From contig AP019702.1 of the NCBI GenBank assembly GCA_006739055.1, forward strand, positions 1,550,501 through 1,614,500: 64,000 nt of DNA. Direction: 5' to 3'. Under the pieces are notes generated by a model. The model did not search any database and was not told the origin of the DNA. It saw only the letters and a program-made list of their open reading frames with translations. This document shows positions 8,769 to 17,725 of the stretch, in pieces. The stretch's first letter is position 1. The number at the start of each line of letters is the position of its first letter. The DNA comes from Allostella vacuolata. GTDB taxonomy: Bacteria; Pseudomonadota; Alphaproteobacteria; ATCC43930; Allostellaceae. Made by a program: the position numbers and the translations under genes.

Positions 8769-10286
8769 CTATCCCTTCTCGTCCGGCCCCGTGTCGGCCT
8801 CGACCAGTTCGACGCGGTTCCGGCCGGCGTTCTTGGCCCGATAGAGCGCCTGGTCGGCGATCGCGAGCAGCGGGTCCACGGTGTCCGGCGCGCGCGCCGC
8901 GAACACCGCGCCGATGCTGACGGTCGAGAGCAGGCTGCGGCCGTCCTCGAGCGCAACGGGCGCCGCCGCGAAGGCGCGGCAGATGCGCCGGGCGACGCCC
9001 TCGACCTCCTCGACGCTGCAGTGCGGCAGGACGATGGCGAATTCCTCGCCGCCCATGCGGCCGAACAGGTCGTCGCGGCGCAGGCAGCCCCGCACGAGCT
9101 GGGCGAAGGCTGCCAGCACCCGGTCGCCGGCGGCGTGGCCATAGGTGTCGTTGACGGCCTTGAAACGGTCGATGTCGAGCATCAGCACCGCGACCGGACG
9201 GCCTGCCGCCGCCAGCGACCGCAGGCGGGCCGCGGCTTGCTGGCTGAACCCGCTGCGATTCAGCGCGCCGGTCAGGTAGTCCTGGGTGGCAAGCCGCTCC
9301 AGCCGGCGCATGAGCTCGTTGCGAGCGCTCATGACGCTGGCGACGGTGATCGGCGCCAGCGCGATCAGCGTGATGCCGACGCGCAGCGACATGGTGGTGT
9401 GCTGGTCCTTGAAATCCCCGTCGAGCACGAGGAGGCCGGTGGCGATCGCCAGCAGCGTCCAGGTGCTGAAGACGAGCGTCAGCACGGTGGTGGTGAACAG
9501 GTTGTAGGCGAGCGCGCACCACAGCAGTGCCGGGATCGGGAAGGCTATCGCCCCCGGGCCGCCGATCAGCAGTCCCATCAGCAGGCTGGCGAACAGCGCC
9601 AGCGCTGGCGCTGCCCGGGCGTAGTCGATCGCCGGGACGGCGATCTCCCGGCCTGCGATCCTCACGCGGGCGGCCGCCGCCCGGCTGATGGTCGCGTCGG
9701 CGCGCCGGCGCCCGGCCGATGGCCAGCGCAGCGTCGGCATCGCCAGCACCACCGGCAGGATCGCCATGTAGTTCACCAGCTCGGTGGTGAACCAGAAGCC
9801 CACCCCGCTGGTCCAGGTGCCGTCGAACAGGATCGGATTGGCGACGCCGCCGACCACGGCGACCGCGGTCGCCGCCGCCACCGCGATCAGCCCGAGATGG
9901 AGCATGGACATCGGCCGCCTGAGCCGCCGGTCGCCTTCGTCGAGGCGGGCGAACAGCACGTATCCGACCACGACGCCGACGAGGTTTCCGGTGGTCAGCA
10001 GCAGGGTCTTGAACCAGGAGCTGCCGGTCAGCATGTCGGCCGCGACGAAGCCCGCCGCTGCCGCCGCCCAGCCAAGGCCGGTGGCGCGCCGTGGATTGCG
10101 CACCATCAGCCCCAGAAGCAGTGCGTTTGCTGGCCACAGCGCCGCCAGCAGCCCGACGGGCCGGGTCAGAATCCCGAAGATTGACGCGGCAAAGACCACG
10201 CCGCCGACGATGGCGGCATCGAATGCCACTTGGCCGAGACTGGCCGAGAGTCGCCCGGCACGATCCGCCGGCACCGCCCGCTCCAT
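8769..10286 (-). CDS. Diguanylate cyclase with MASE1 membrane sensor domain
   Basis: A 505-residue inner-membrane protein. About residues 15-310 form an eight-segment MASE1-like sensor (NLVGVVVGYVLFARLDEGDR), followed by a GGDEF domain. The active site is intact (MGGEEF near residue 409) and the inhibitory c-di-GMP site RRDD lies five residues upstream, so the enzyme should make c-di-GMP and be product-inhibited. The substrate-binding segment LMLDIDRFKAVNDTYGH is present, and there is no EAL domain. The signal is unknown. It is a single gene, convergent with the antiporter and divergent from the potassium channel. Confidence 0.94.
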   Translation of the reverse strand: MERAVPADRAGRLSASLGQVAFDAAIVGGVVFAASIFGILTRPVGLLAALWPANALLLGLMVRNPRRATGLGWAAAAAGFVAADMLTGSSWFKTLLLTTGNLVGVVVGYVLFARLDEGDRRLRRPMSMLHLGLIAVAAATAVAVVGGVANPILFDGTWTSGVGFWFTTELVNYMAILPVVLAMPTLRWPSAGRRRADATISRAAAARVRIAGREIAVPAIDYARAAPALALFASLLMGLLIGGPGAIAFPIPALLWCALAYNLFTTTVLTLVFSTWTLLAIATGLLVLDGDFKDQHTTMSLRVGITLIALAPITVASVMSARNELMRRLERLATQDYLTGALNRSGFSQQAAARLRSLAAAGRPVAVLMLDIDRFKAVNDTYGHAAGDRVLAAFAQLVRGCLRRDDLFGRMGGEEFAIVLPHCSVEEVEGVARRICRAFAAAPVALEDGRSLLSTVSIGAVFAARAPDTVDPLLAIADQALYRAKNAGRNRVELVEADTGPDEKG

Positions 10287-10545
10287 ATCGATGCGCGCCT
10301 CTCCTTGTTTCTGGAGAAGAGTCGTCGGTATTTCGCGGATGGCCGCGGAAGACAGCCGTCACGCGGTGTGGTTGCATCGGTCCTAATCGTCGCAACGGAA
10401 ACTCTAGCAAATGCGGGATGATCGATCCACTCGCTTGTCCGCCGCTGATGCGCGCAACGCGCGCGTGCCTGGTGCTGCGGCTTTCGCGGCCTGGCGCGCG
10501 TGGTAGGGTGACGGCCGAAATCGTCGTCGCGGAGCCGGGACCCAA

Positions 10546-11367
10546 ATGACGCAAGTGCCGCTCTCGCTTCGCCTGCACCGTCTGCTCGATCCGGGCAGCC
10601 GGGGTTCGCGGGCCGCCGGCTGGATCAACCGGGTGCTGGCGGCATGCATCGTCGCCAGTTCGGTGCTGGCGATCCTCGATACCGAGCCGGCGATCAGCGA
10701 GCAGGCGCCGGCCTTCTTCCGCTGGGCGGAGCGGATCTTCGGCCTGATCTTCCTGGTCGAGTACGCAGCCCGCCTGGTCGCGATCGGCGAGGATCCGCGC
10801 TATCGCGGGCTGGCGGGGCGGCTGCGCTACGCGGTGACGCCGATGGCGCTCATCGACCTGGTGGCCATCCTGCCGCTGTTCCTGGGCGAGATCGTGGGCG
10901 ACACCCAGATCGTCCGGCTGCTGCGGCTGTTCCGGCTGCTGCGCTTCTCCCGCCTGGGGCCGTTCTCGCGAGCCGCCACGATCCTGCTGATGACGCTCCG
11001 CGCCCGCCTGCCGGAGTTGCTGCTGAGCCTGCTGGTCGCCCTGGTCGTGCTGATCTTCAGCGCGACACTGATGTTCCTGATCGAGGGCGACGTCCAGCCG
11101 GTGCAGTTCGGCAGCATTCCGCGCGCCATGTGGTGGGCGATCGCCACCCTGACCACGGTCGGCTACGGCGACGTCTATCCGGTGACGGCGCTGGGCCGGG
11201 TGCTGGCCGGCGTGACCGCGCTGGCCGCGATCGGCCTGATCGCGGCGCCGACCGGCATCCTGGCGACCGCCTTCGCCGAGGCCCTGCGGCGCTACCATCA
11301 CGAACGGACCGCAGCGGAGGAGGCGGCGGACGCCGCCGCCGGTCCCACCACGACCCAGCCGCCATGA
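10546..11367 (+). CDS. Voltage-gated potassium channel subunit
   Basis: A 273-residue six-segment channel. An S4-like voltage sensor with regularly spaced arginines is seen at about residues 124-136 (RLLRLFRLLRFSR), and the selectivity filter TTVGYGD at residues 203-209 is canonical for K+. It lacks a cytoplasmic RCK domain; the C-terminus is a short charged helix followed by an Ala-rich tail. The family is Kv-like bacterial ion-transport proteins that probably form tetramers in the inner membrane. It ends 10 bases before the acyl-CoA synthetase gene, so the two may be cotranscribed without an obvious functional link. Confidence 0.94.
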   Translation: MTQVPLSLRLHRLLDPGSRGSRAAGWINRVLAACIVASSVLAILDTEPAISEQAPAFFRWAERIFGLIFLVEYAARLVAIGEDPRYRGLAGRLRYAVTPMALIDLVAILPLFLGEIVGDTQIVRLLRLFRLLRFSRLGPFSRAATILLMTLRARLPELLLSLLVALVVLIFSATLMFLIEGDVQPVQFGSIPRAMWWAIATLTTVGYGDVYPVTALGRVLAGVTALAAIGLIAAPTGILATAFAEALRRYHHERTAAEEAADAAAGPTTTQPP

Positions 11368-11377
11368 CCCAGCCGTC

Positions 11378-13000
11378 ATGACCGAGCCTCTCGGGCGCTT
11401 CCTCGACGGCCTCGCGGCGCGCCATGGCACCGCCACCGCGTGGTGGTACGGCGCGGGCAGCGGCAGCTTCGCCGACCTGGCGGCCACCAGCCGGCGGGTC
11501 GCGGGCGGGCTGGCCCGGCTCGGCATCGGCCGCGGCGACCGCATCCTGCTGTGGCTGCCGAACGGCCCGGCATGGCTGGCCCTGTTCTTCGCCGCCGCCC
11601 GGCTGGGGGCGATCACCTTCTGCGCCAACACCCGCTTCCGGCAGCGCGAGATGACCGACCTCGTCGCCCGCGGCGGGGTGCGGGCGATCGTGCTGTGGCC
11701 GGGGTTCAAGGATATCGGCTTCCTCGACATCCTGACTGCGGCCGACCCTGCCGCCTTCGCGCGGGTGGACAGCGTCGTCCTCTACGACGAGGGCGGGGCG
11801 CCCCTGCCGCTGCCGCCCGCCCTGTCCCACGCCCGGACGGTCCGCTTCGCCGACCTGGCGGCCGCGGCGCCGACGGCGGCGGAGGTGGACGACGCGGACC
11901 TCGGGGCGGCGGTCTTCACCACCTCCGGCACCACCAGCGCGCCCAAGTTCGTCCTGCATCCGCATCGCTCGCTCGCCCGGCACGCCGCCCTGTCGGCCGC
12001 CGCCATGGGCTATGGCGCCCCCGGCTCGGCGACCCTGCAGGCGCTGCCCTTCTGCGGCGTCTTCGGCTTCTGCCAGGCGATGGCCAGCCTGGCGGCCGGC
12101 GCGCCGATGGCGATCCAGCCCTATTTCGACCCCGACGCCGCGGTGGCGGCGATCGCCGGACGCGGGCTGACCGCCACCAACGCCACCGACGACATGCTGG
12201 AGCGGCTGCTGGCGGCGGACCCGGCCGGCCGCGCCCTCCGCCTTCTGCGGCGCTGCGGCTTCGCCGCGTTCAAGGCGCCGGAACGGCGCGACCTGGTCGA
12301 TGCCTATGACCGCTTCGGCACCCGCCTGCACGGGCTCTACGGCATGAGCGAGGTGCAGGCGCTCTACGCCATGCGGGGCGTGGACGAGGCGCCGGCCCGC
12401 CGGGTGCTGGGCGGCGGCACGCCGGTCGCCGCCGAGGCGCGGGTGCGGGTGGTGGCGGCCGACGGCGACGGCGCCGGCCAGAGGGTGCTGCCGGACGGCG
12501 AGGCCGGCCTGCTGGAACTGTCGGGCCCGAGCCTGATGGCGGAATATCTCGACGACCCCGCGGCCACCCGGGCGACGCTGACGGCGGACGGCTTCCTGCG
12601 CACCGGCGACATCGGCCATCGCGAGGCCGACGGCAGCTTCGTCTTCCTGACCCGGGCGGGCGACGTGCTGCGCCTGGGCGGCTTCCTGGTGTCGCCCAGG
12701 GAGGTCGAGGCGTTCCTGGAGGACGAGCCGGCGATCGGCCGCGCCCAGGTGGTGGCCGCCGACACCGCGGCCGGCCCGCGCGCCGTCGCCTTCGTCACCC
12801 TCCAGCCCGGCGCCCGGCTGGACGAGGCCGCGGTGCTGGCCCGCGGCCGCGCCCTGCTGGCCCGCTACAAGCTGCCGGCGCGGATCTTCGCCGTCGACGC
12901 CTTCCCGACCACGGAGAGCGCCAACGGCATGAAGATCCAGCGCGCGAAGCTGCGGCAGGAGGCGACGCTGCGGCTGGCGGAGGCTTCGCGCCGTCCTTGA
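11378..13000 (+). CDS. AMP-binding acyl-CoA synthetase/ligase
   Basis: A 540-residue adenylate-forming enzyme of the ANL superfamily. The phosphate-binding loop is slightly unusual (TTSGTTSAPK, near residue 181, with Ala-Pro-Lys in place of the common Gly/Pro-Lys). The adenine motif LYGMSEVQ, the TGDIGH motif and the C-terminal KLPARIF and catalytic-lysine region (NGMKIQRAK) are present, so the enzyme should be active. It would activate a carboxylic acid via the acyl-AMP; the substrate is unknown. The gene follows the potassium channel closely. A strong hairpin lies 180 bases after the stop. Confidence 0.9.
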   Translation: MTEPLGRFLDGLAARHGTATAWWYGAGSGSFADLAATSRRVAGGLARLGIGRGDRILLWLPNGPAWLALFFAAARLGAITFCANTRFRQREMTDLVARGGVRAIVLWPGFKDIGFLDILTAADPAAFARVDSVVLYDEGGAPLPLPPALSHARTVRFADLAAAAPTAAEVDDADLGAAVFTTSGTTSAPKFVLHPHRSLARHAALSAAAMGYGAPGSATLQALPFCGVFGFCQAMASLAAGAPMAIQPYFDPDAAVAAIAGRGLTATNATDDMLERLLAADPAGRALRLLRRCGFAAFKAPERRDLVDAYDRFGTRLHGLYGMSEVQALYAMRGVDEAPARRVLGGGTPVAAEARVRVVAADGDGAGQRVLPDGEAGLLELSGPSLMAEYLDDPAATRATLTADGFLRTGDIGHREADGSFVFLTRAGDVLRLGGFLVSPREVEAFLEDEPAIGRAQVVAADTAAGPRAVAFVTLQPGARLDEAAVLARGRALLARYKLPARIFAVDAFPTTESANGMKIQRAKLRQEATLRLAEASRRP

Positions 13001-13179
13001 CGCGCATCGCCCGCCGCCCCAAGCTCGCCGGCGAAATGGGCCGCACCGGATACCGAGCCGACCGACGCCGACGCCGTGGAACCCGCGGCGGCTTCGTCGT
13101 GTCCGGGTACGTGCGGCCAAGGCCATCAATGGGTGAACCCGCCCGCTGAGGCCCAGCCGCCACCGAGGATACGCCCCCG

Positions 13180-13215
13180 AGCCCCCGCGACAGCCGTCGC
13201 GGGGGCTCTTTCTTT
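13180..13215 (+). terminator. Strong hairpin with T-rich tail just before a Shine-Dalgarno
   Basis: A perfect 12-bp stem, AGCCCCCGCGAC pairing with GTCGCGGGGGCT around a 4-base loop, followed by CTTTCTTT. It is a good intrinsic terminator for the upstream acyl-CoA synthetase transcript. It ends immediately before the GTGGAGA ribosome-binding site of the SnoaL-GNAT gene, so it could also act as an attenuator or as the 3' end of a small leader RNA from the 13001-13180 interval. Confidence 0.8.
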
Positions 13216-13229
13216 GTGGAGACCCGGAA

Positions 13230-14066
13230 ATGACCAGCAGCGATGCGGCCGTGCTTGCCGCGCAGAAGCAACTCGATGCCTATAACGCCCGAGACATCGA
13301 CGCCTTCCTGGAATGGTGGGCCGACGACTGCCGGTACTACGCGTTCCCCGACCGGTTGCTGGCGAGCGGCAAGGCGGAGGTCCGCGCGCGTCACCTGGCC
13401 CGGTTCGAGGAGCCGAACCTGTTCGGCCGCCTGGTCGCGCGCACCGCCCTCGACGACCTCGTGGTCGATCGGGAGGTCGTGACGCGGACTTTTGCCGAGG
13501 GCCCAGGTGCCGACGGTCCGGGCGAAGTCGATGTGCTGGCGATCTATCAGGTCGAGGCGGGCCGGATCGCCCGGGCCTGGTTCAAGATGGGGGCGCCGCG
13601 GCTTCACCCGCCCGGGACCGTGACGCTGCGGCCGGCCGCCCCGCGGGATGCCGCTACCGTGCGCGCCCTGACGCGGGGCGCCTATGCGAGATGGGTCCCC
13701 GTGATCGGCCGCGAGCCGCTGCCGATGCGGGCCGACTATGACGCGGCCGTCCGCCACCACCGCATCGACCTGCTCTGCCTGGACGGCCGTCCCGTCGCGC
13801 TGATCGAGATGATCCCCGAGGCCGACCACCTGCTGATCGAGAACGTGGCGGTCGCGCCGGATTGCCAGGGCAGGGGCCTCGGCCGGAGGCTGCTGGCCCA
13901 TGCCGAGCGGGTGGCCGCCGAACTGGGGCACGCGGAGATGCGCCTCTACACCAACAAGCTCTTCGCCGCGAACGTGGAGCTGTATCGCAAGGTCGGCTAC
14001 GCGATCGACCGCGAGGAGCCCTTCATGGGCGGCTTCACCGTCTACATGCGCAAGCGGCTGAAGTAG
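13230..14066 (+). CDS. SnoaL/NTF2-like domain fused to GNAT acetyltransferase
   Basis: A 278-residue two-domain protein. Residues 1-125 form an NTF2/SnoaL-type cone (AQKQLDAYNARDIDAFLEWW, then IYQVEAGRIARAWFKMG). Residues 130-278 form an N-acetyltransferase domain that begins TVTLRPAAPRDAATVRALTR and has the acetyl-CoA loop DCQGRGLGRRLLAHAE and the C-terminal NVELYRKVGY motif. Both halves look complete and lie in one frame, so this is a genuine fusion. The acetyl acceptor is unknown; the NTF2 half may bind a small hydrophobic ligand. The ATG follows GGAGA downstream of a terminator hairpin. Confidence 0.88.
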   Translation: MTSSDAAVLAAQKQLDAYNARDIDAFLEWWADDCRYYAFPDRLLASGKAEVRARHLARFEEPNLFGRLVARTALDDLVVDREVVTRTFAEGPGADGPGEVDVLAIYQVEAGRIARAWFKMGAPRLHPPGTVTLRPAAPRDAATVRALTRGAYARWVPVIGREPLPMRADYDAAVRHHRIDLLCLDGRPVALIEMIPEADHLLIENVAVAPDCQGRGLGRRLLAHAERVAAELGHAEMRLYTNKLFAANVELYRKVGYAIDREEPFMGGFTVYMRKRLK

Positions 14067-14072
14067 TGCCGG

Positions 14073-14354
14073 TCATTGCGCCCGCCCGGGAACCGGTCCC
14101 TGCGGCGAGGCGCAGACGCAGTAGCTGCCGGCGGCGGCGGCGGTCGACATGCGGCAGCTGCCGGCGTTGGTGACGCAGGTCGCCGCCGTGCCGGGGGCGG
14201 TGGCGGCGCAGCGGCAGACGCGCTGCGCCTCCCACGCGGGCAGGCCGCGGGCCTGGAAGGACTGCACGCATTGCGGGGTGCAGCTCGCGGTCTGGGCGGC
14301 GGCCGGCGCCCAGACCGCGAGGGCGAGCAGCAGTCCCGGGAGGATGCGGCGCAT
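14073..14354 (-). CDS. Small secreted cysteine-rich protein, unknown
   Basis: A 93-residue protein with a Sec signal peptide (MRRILPGLLLALAVWAPAAAQ), leaving a mature part of about 70 residues with eight cysteines (including CTPQC, CRC and CVC). The even number and close pairs suggest disulfide bonds in the periplasm or outside the cell. I do not recognise the family. The start lies 4 bases after the stop of the upstream membrane-protein gene, so the two are probably cotranscribed and may act together at the envelope. Confidence 0.7.
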   Translation of the reverse strand: MRRILPGLLLALAVWAPAAAQTASCTPQCVQSFQARGLPAWEAQRVCRCAATAPGTAATCVTNAGSCRMSTAAAAGSYCVCASPQGPVPGRAQ

Positions 14355-14358
14355 GGCG

Positions 14359-15039
14359 TCAGCACCCCGGGTCGAAGGACGGCATCACGTCGCGGTCGCT
14401 GCTGCGCAGCGTGTAGCTGACCACGTCGGGCTTTACGCACAGTTCGAGCTCGGCCGGCGGGAAGCCCAGCTGCTCCTTCAGGGCCACCTCGTACAGGGCG
14501 CGCGTCATGTAGTGGTACTTGATCCGCTTGATGTCGCTGCCGTCGTCGTTGCGGATGACCACGAAGCGGTAGCGGCGCGGATGGTGGTTCTCTTCGGGAT
14601 GGATGTAGATCCGCACGCGCGGGTCGTCGAAGAAGTGCATCAGCACGTCGTCGGCAGACGCGTAGATGTACCCCTCGAACACCTTGCGCGACCAGGTCTC
14701 CTCGATCCGGGCATTGACGAACTCGCGGCTGCGGCGCTGCTGGTCGGGAAAGACCACGAAGACCTGGACGTAGAAGAACCACAGGATGGCGACCGCGACC
14801 AGGACGATCGCGAAGATGGAGTTCATCCGCCAGTAGCGCCGCGACGTCTCGATGACGATGTCGCGCTGCCTGCGGTCCTCGATCTTGGTCTCCAGGCTGG
14901 CGAGCAGCCAGCGCTGGCCGAATATCGGGATGACCAGGGCGAAGAGGATGGCGAAGAAGGCGGGCGCGCATTGCTGCGCCAGCAAGACCAGGCGCTCGAA
15001 CTGTTCCGTCCTGTCGAGCAGCGCGCTCAGGTCGTTCAT
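14359..15039 (-). CDS. Membrane protein of unknown function
   Basis: A 226-residue protein. Two hydrophobic segments (about residues 25-45 and 72-96) flank a charged cytoplasmic stretch (SLETKIEDRRQRD). The remaining 130 residues form a soluble domain rich in aromatic and charged residues (VRIYIHPEENHHPRRYRFV). I do not recognise the family. It is followed after 4 bases by the secreted cysteine-rich protein gene. A candidate control region with direct repeats lies upstream, shared with the divergent FAD oxidoreductase. Confidence 0.72.
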   Translation of the reverse strand: MNDLSALLDRTEQFERLVLLAQQCAPAFFAILFALVIPIFGQRWLLASLETKIEDRRQRDIVIETSRRYWRMNSIFAIVLVAVAILWFFYVQVFVVFPDQQRRSREFVNARIEETWSRKVFEGYIYASADDVLMHFFDDPRVRIYIHPEENHHPRRYRFVVIRNDDGSDIKRIKYHYMTRALYEVALKEQLGFPPAELELCVKPDVVSYTLRSSDRDVMPSFDPGC

Positions 15040-15073
15040 GGCCGATACCTCGCGGGGCCGGGCCGAAGCTGCA

Positions 15074-15119
15074 AGTATAAGGGCGATCTATGCTTTGCGA
15101 AAGATGTCCTTTACTTTGC
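15074..15119. promoter_or_regulatory. AT-rich divergent control region with 21-bp-spaced direct repeats
   Basis: CTTTGC occurs at 15093-15098 and again at 15114-15119, exactly 21 bases (two helical turns) apart, with GAAAG and CTTTA between them. On the minus strand a TATACT (15079-15074) could be a -10 box, but its -35 is weak. The patch is AT-rich compared with its surroundings and lies between two divergent genes, so an operator for a dimeric regulator is plausible. No regulator gene is adjacent. Confidence 0.35.
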
Positions 15120-15217
15120 TCGAGGTTGATCGGGGTCGCGGCATTGCACGCCACGATGTGCGTCCATGTGGCGCCGGAGGGCTGCCGGGCGGCCGGCGAT
15201 TCTGCTAGAGAATCACC

Positions 15218-16417
15218 ATGAACGCCGTCGCCCCCGCGCACCCCGCTTCCGCCGACGTGGTCATCGTCGGCGGCGGCATCGTCGGTTCCGCCACCGCCTA
15301 TTTCCTGACGCACGACCCGGCCTTCGCCGGCCGCGTCGTGGTGGTGGAGCGGGACGCGACCTATTCCCGGGCCTCGACCCCGCGCTCGGCCGGCTCGATC
15401 CGCCAGCAGTTCTCGACGCCCGAGAACATCCGCATGTCGCAGTTCGGGATGGCCTTCCTGCGCGACCTCGACCGGCACCTGGGCGTCGACGGCGACCCGG
15501 TCGATGTCGGCTTCCGCGAGAACGGCTACCTGTTCCTGGCGACCGCCGAGGGCGTCCCGGTGCTGGAGGCGAACCATGCCGTGCAGCGCGCCTGCGATGC
15601 CGCGGTCGAGCTGCTCGACCCGGCGCAGCTGGCGGCGAAGTTCCCGTGGCTCGCGACCGGCGGCATCGCCGCCGGCTCGTTAGGCACCGCCAACGAGGGC
15701 TGGTTCGACCCGCACACGCTGCTGATGGCCTTCCGCCGCAAGGCGCGCGCCCAGGGGGCGGTCTATGTCGAGGACGAGGTGGTGGCGATCGAGCGCCGGG
15801 GCGCCGCGATCGCCGCGGTGGCGCTGGCGTCGGGCGGGCGGATCGCCTGCGGCACCATGGTCTGCGCGGCCGGGCCCAATGCCGGCCGGGTGGCGGCGCT
15901 GGCCGGGGTCGACCTGCCGGTCGCCCATCGCAAGCGCTACGTCTACGTCTTCGACTGCAAGGACCGCTTCCCGAAGATGCCGCTGGTGATCTGCCCGAAC
16001 GGCGTCTGGGTGCGGCCGGAAGGGGCGGGCTATGTCTGCGGCACCTCGCCGGCCGAGGCCGACGACCCGGACTGCGAGGACCTGGAACTCGACTACGCGA
16101 TGTTCGAGGAGGTGATCTGGCCGACCATCGCCGAGCGGGTGCCGGCCTTCGAGGCGATCCGGCTGTCGAACGCCTGGGCCGGCCACTACGACTACAACAC
16201 GGTGGATCACAACGGCATCATCGGGCGCCATCCCGAGGTGACCAACCTCGTCTTCGCCAACGGCTTCTCCGGCCACGGGCTGCAGCAGGCGCCGGCGACC
16301 GGCCGGGCGGTGTCGGAGCTGATCCTCAACGGGCGCTTCACCACGCTCGACCTGTCGCGCTTCGCCTATACCCGCTTCGCCGAGGGCCGCCTCGTCCACG
16401 AACTGAACGTGGTCTGA
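15218..16417 (+). CDS. FAD-dependent oxidoreductase, DAO family
   Basis: A 399-residue flavoprotein of the D-amino-acid-oxidase/sarcosine-oxidase-like group. The dinucleotide-binding motif VVIVGGGIVGSATAYFL lies at about residues 11-27, RSAGSIRQQF near 60, and NGFSGHGLQQAPATGRAVSE near residue 349. It probably oxidises an N-alkyl or alpha-amino substrate in the cytoplasm. The ATG lies just after a weak purine-rich stretch (AGAATCACC). A SAM-dependent methyltransferase follows after 24 bases, and the pair may be an operon; the metabolite is not evident. Confidence 0.9.
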   Translation: MNAVAPAHPASADVVIVGGGIVGSATAYFLTHDPAFAGRVVVVERDATYSRASTPRSAGSIRQQFSTPENIRMSQFGMAFLRDLDRHLGVDGDPVDVGFRENGYLFLATAEGVPVLEANHAVQRACDAAVELLDPAQLAAKFPWLATGGIAAGSLGTANEGWFDPHTLLMAFRRKARAQGAVYVEDEVVAIERRGAAIAAVALASGGRIACGTMVCAAGPNAGRVAALAGVDLPVAHRKRYVYVFDCKDRFPKMPLVICPNGVWVRPEGAGYVCGTSPAEADDPDCEDLELDYAMFEEVIWPTIAERVPAFEAIRLSNAWAGHYDYNTVDHNGIIGRHPEVTNLVFANGFSGHGLQQAPATGRAVSELILNGRFTTLDLSRFAYTRFAEGRLVHELNVV

Positions 16418-16441
16418 CCGGCCCTCCATCCCGAGGACCCG

Positions 16442-17461
16442 ATGACCGCTGCCGCCGCGCCCCTCGACCCGTCCCACATCCTCCAGACCGGGCTCGGCTT
16501 CTGGCCGGCCAAGACCCTGCTGGCCGCGGTCGAGCTCGGCGTCTTCGCCACGCTGGCCGACGGCCCGCTCGAGCGCGGTCCGCTGGCCGATCGGCTCGGC
16601 CTGCATCCGCGGTCGGCGGCCGACTTCCTGGACGCGCTGGTGGCGCTGCGCCTGCTCGAGCGCGCGGACGGCCGCTATGCCAACACGGCCGAGACCGCCC
16701 ATTTCCTCGATCCGGCCCGGCCCGGCTATGTCGGCGGCATGCTGACCATGGCCGATCGCCGGCTCTACCCCTTCTGGGGCAACCTGGCCGAGGCGCTGCG
16801 CACCGGCCAGCCGCAGAACGAGGGGCGGGACGGCGGCGACCCCTTCACCGCGATCTATGCCGAGCCGGCGACGCTCGCCACCTTCCTCGGCGCCATGACC
16901 GGCGCCAGCCTGCCGACCGCGGCGAAGATCGCGGAGGCGTTTCCGTGGGCGGACCATGGCAGCTTCGCCGATGTCGGCTGCGCCCAGGGCGCCTTCCCGG
17001 TGACGGTGGCCGCCCGCCACCGGCATCTGCGCGCGATCGGCTTCGACCTGCCGCCGGTCGGCCCGGTGTTCGAGGCGTTCGTCGCCCGCCACGGGCTCGG
17101 CGACCGGGTGTCGTTCCAGCCGGGCAGCTTCTTCACCGACCCCCTGCCGGCGGCCGACGTGCTGGTGATGGGCCACATCCTCCACGACTGGGACCTGCCG
17201 ACCAAGCGCATGCTGGTCGACAAGGCATATGCCGCGCTCGCCCCCGGCGGCGCGCTGCTGGTCTACGACACGATGATCGACGACCAGCGCCGCGAGAACG
17301 CCTTCGGCCTGCTGATGAGCCTCAACATGCTGATCGAGACCCCGGGCGGCTTCGACTATACCGGCGCCGACTGCGCCGGCTGGCTCGCCGACGCGGGCTT
17401 CCGCGAGGTCCGGGTCGAACGCCTGCCGGGCCCGCACGCGATGGCGATCGGGGTGAAGTGA
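16442..17461 (+). CDS. SAM-dependent O-methyltransferase (dimerisation-domain type)
   Basis: A 339-residue class I methyltransferase of the hydroxyneurosporene/acetylserotonin O-methyltransferase group. The N-terminal 100 residues are the winged-helix dimerisation domain ([20 protein letters not shown]). The SAM site [13 protein letters not shown] is near residue 177, and the catalytic-region motif GHILHDWD near residue 244 is intact. It should methylate a hydroxyl on a small aromatic or isoprenoid substrate that I cannot name. It probably shares a transcript with the FAD oxidoreductase. The intergenic region beyond its stop carries a paired inverted repeat that could end transcription. Confidence 0.88.
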   Translation: MTAAAAPLDPSHILQTGLGFWPAKTLLAAVELGVFATLADGPLERGPLADRLGLHPRSAADFLDALVALRLLERADGRYANTAETAHFLDPARPGYVGGMLTMADRRLYPFWGNLAEALRTGQPQNEGRDGGDPFTAIYAEPATLATFLGAMTGASLPTAAKIAEAFPWADHGSFADVGCAQGAFPVTVAARHRHLRAIGFDLPPVGPVFEAFVARHGLGDRVSFQPGSFFTDPLPAADVLVMGHILHDWDLPTKRMLVDKAYAALAPGGALLVYDTMIDDQRRENAFGLLMSLNMLIETPGGFDYTGADCAGWLADAGFREVRVERLPGPHAMAIGVK

Positions 17462-17500
17462 CCATCCGGGATAGAACGAGGGCGTTGCCCATCGGTCGTA

Positions 17501-17599
17501 GCGTCCCTCGTCCAGGCTCGGGATGAGGGGCTTCTCCATTGGCGGCACTGCCGGTGGAGCAAAGAAGCTCGCCTCACCCCGAGCCTGGTCGAGGGGCGC
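17501..17599. repeat. Paired inverted-repeat element, second locus
   Basis: One complete element: a plus-orientation unit at 17501-17528 and its inverted partner at 17572-17599, with only two or three mismatches between arms. The 43-base loop contains GGTGGAGCAAAGAA, as in the array at 2684-2990. It lies between two convergent genes (methyltransferase and amphi-Trp protein), so in RNA from either side it forms a long hairpin and may serve as a bidirectional stop. No T-tract is visible. Confidence 0.82.
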
Positions 17600-17725
17600 T
17601 CCTGCCGATGTCCAGAGCGCGCTTCTCGGCAACGGCCGCGCGCTTCATCGCCGGCAGGCCGGGCCGGCGCGCTATCGGCCGGCAGCCCGCGATCGTTCAT
17701 CGCAGGCTGCCGGTCGTCCGTCGCG

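Noticed and set aside
6834-10184. A 1116-codon plus-strand frame
   Set aside because: It overlaps the real antiporter and GGDEF genes in other frames and has no signal or domain.
6697-11730. A 1677-codon open frame on the minus strand
   Set aside because: It is a GC-driven shadow of several real genes (LysE, antiporter, channel); composition is Arg/Gly/Gln-rich and no domain is recognisable.
13001-13215. 6S, 4.5S or tmRNA gene considered in the leader before the terminator
   Set aside because: I could not find the SRP RNA core or other signature motifs; it is kept only as a possible leader or small RNA.
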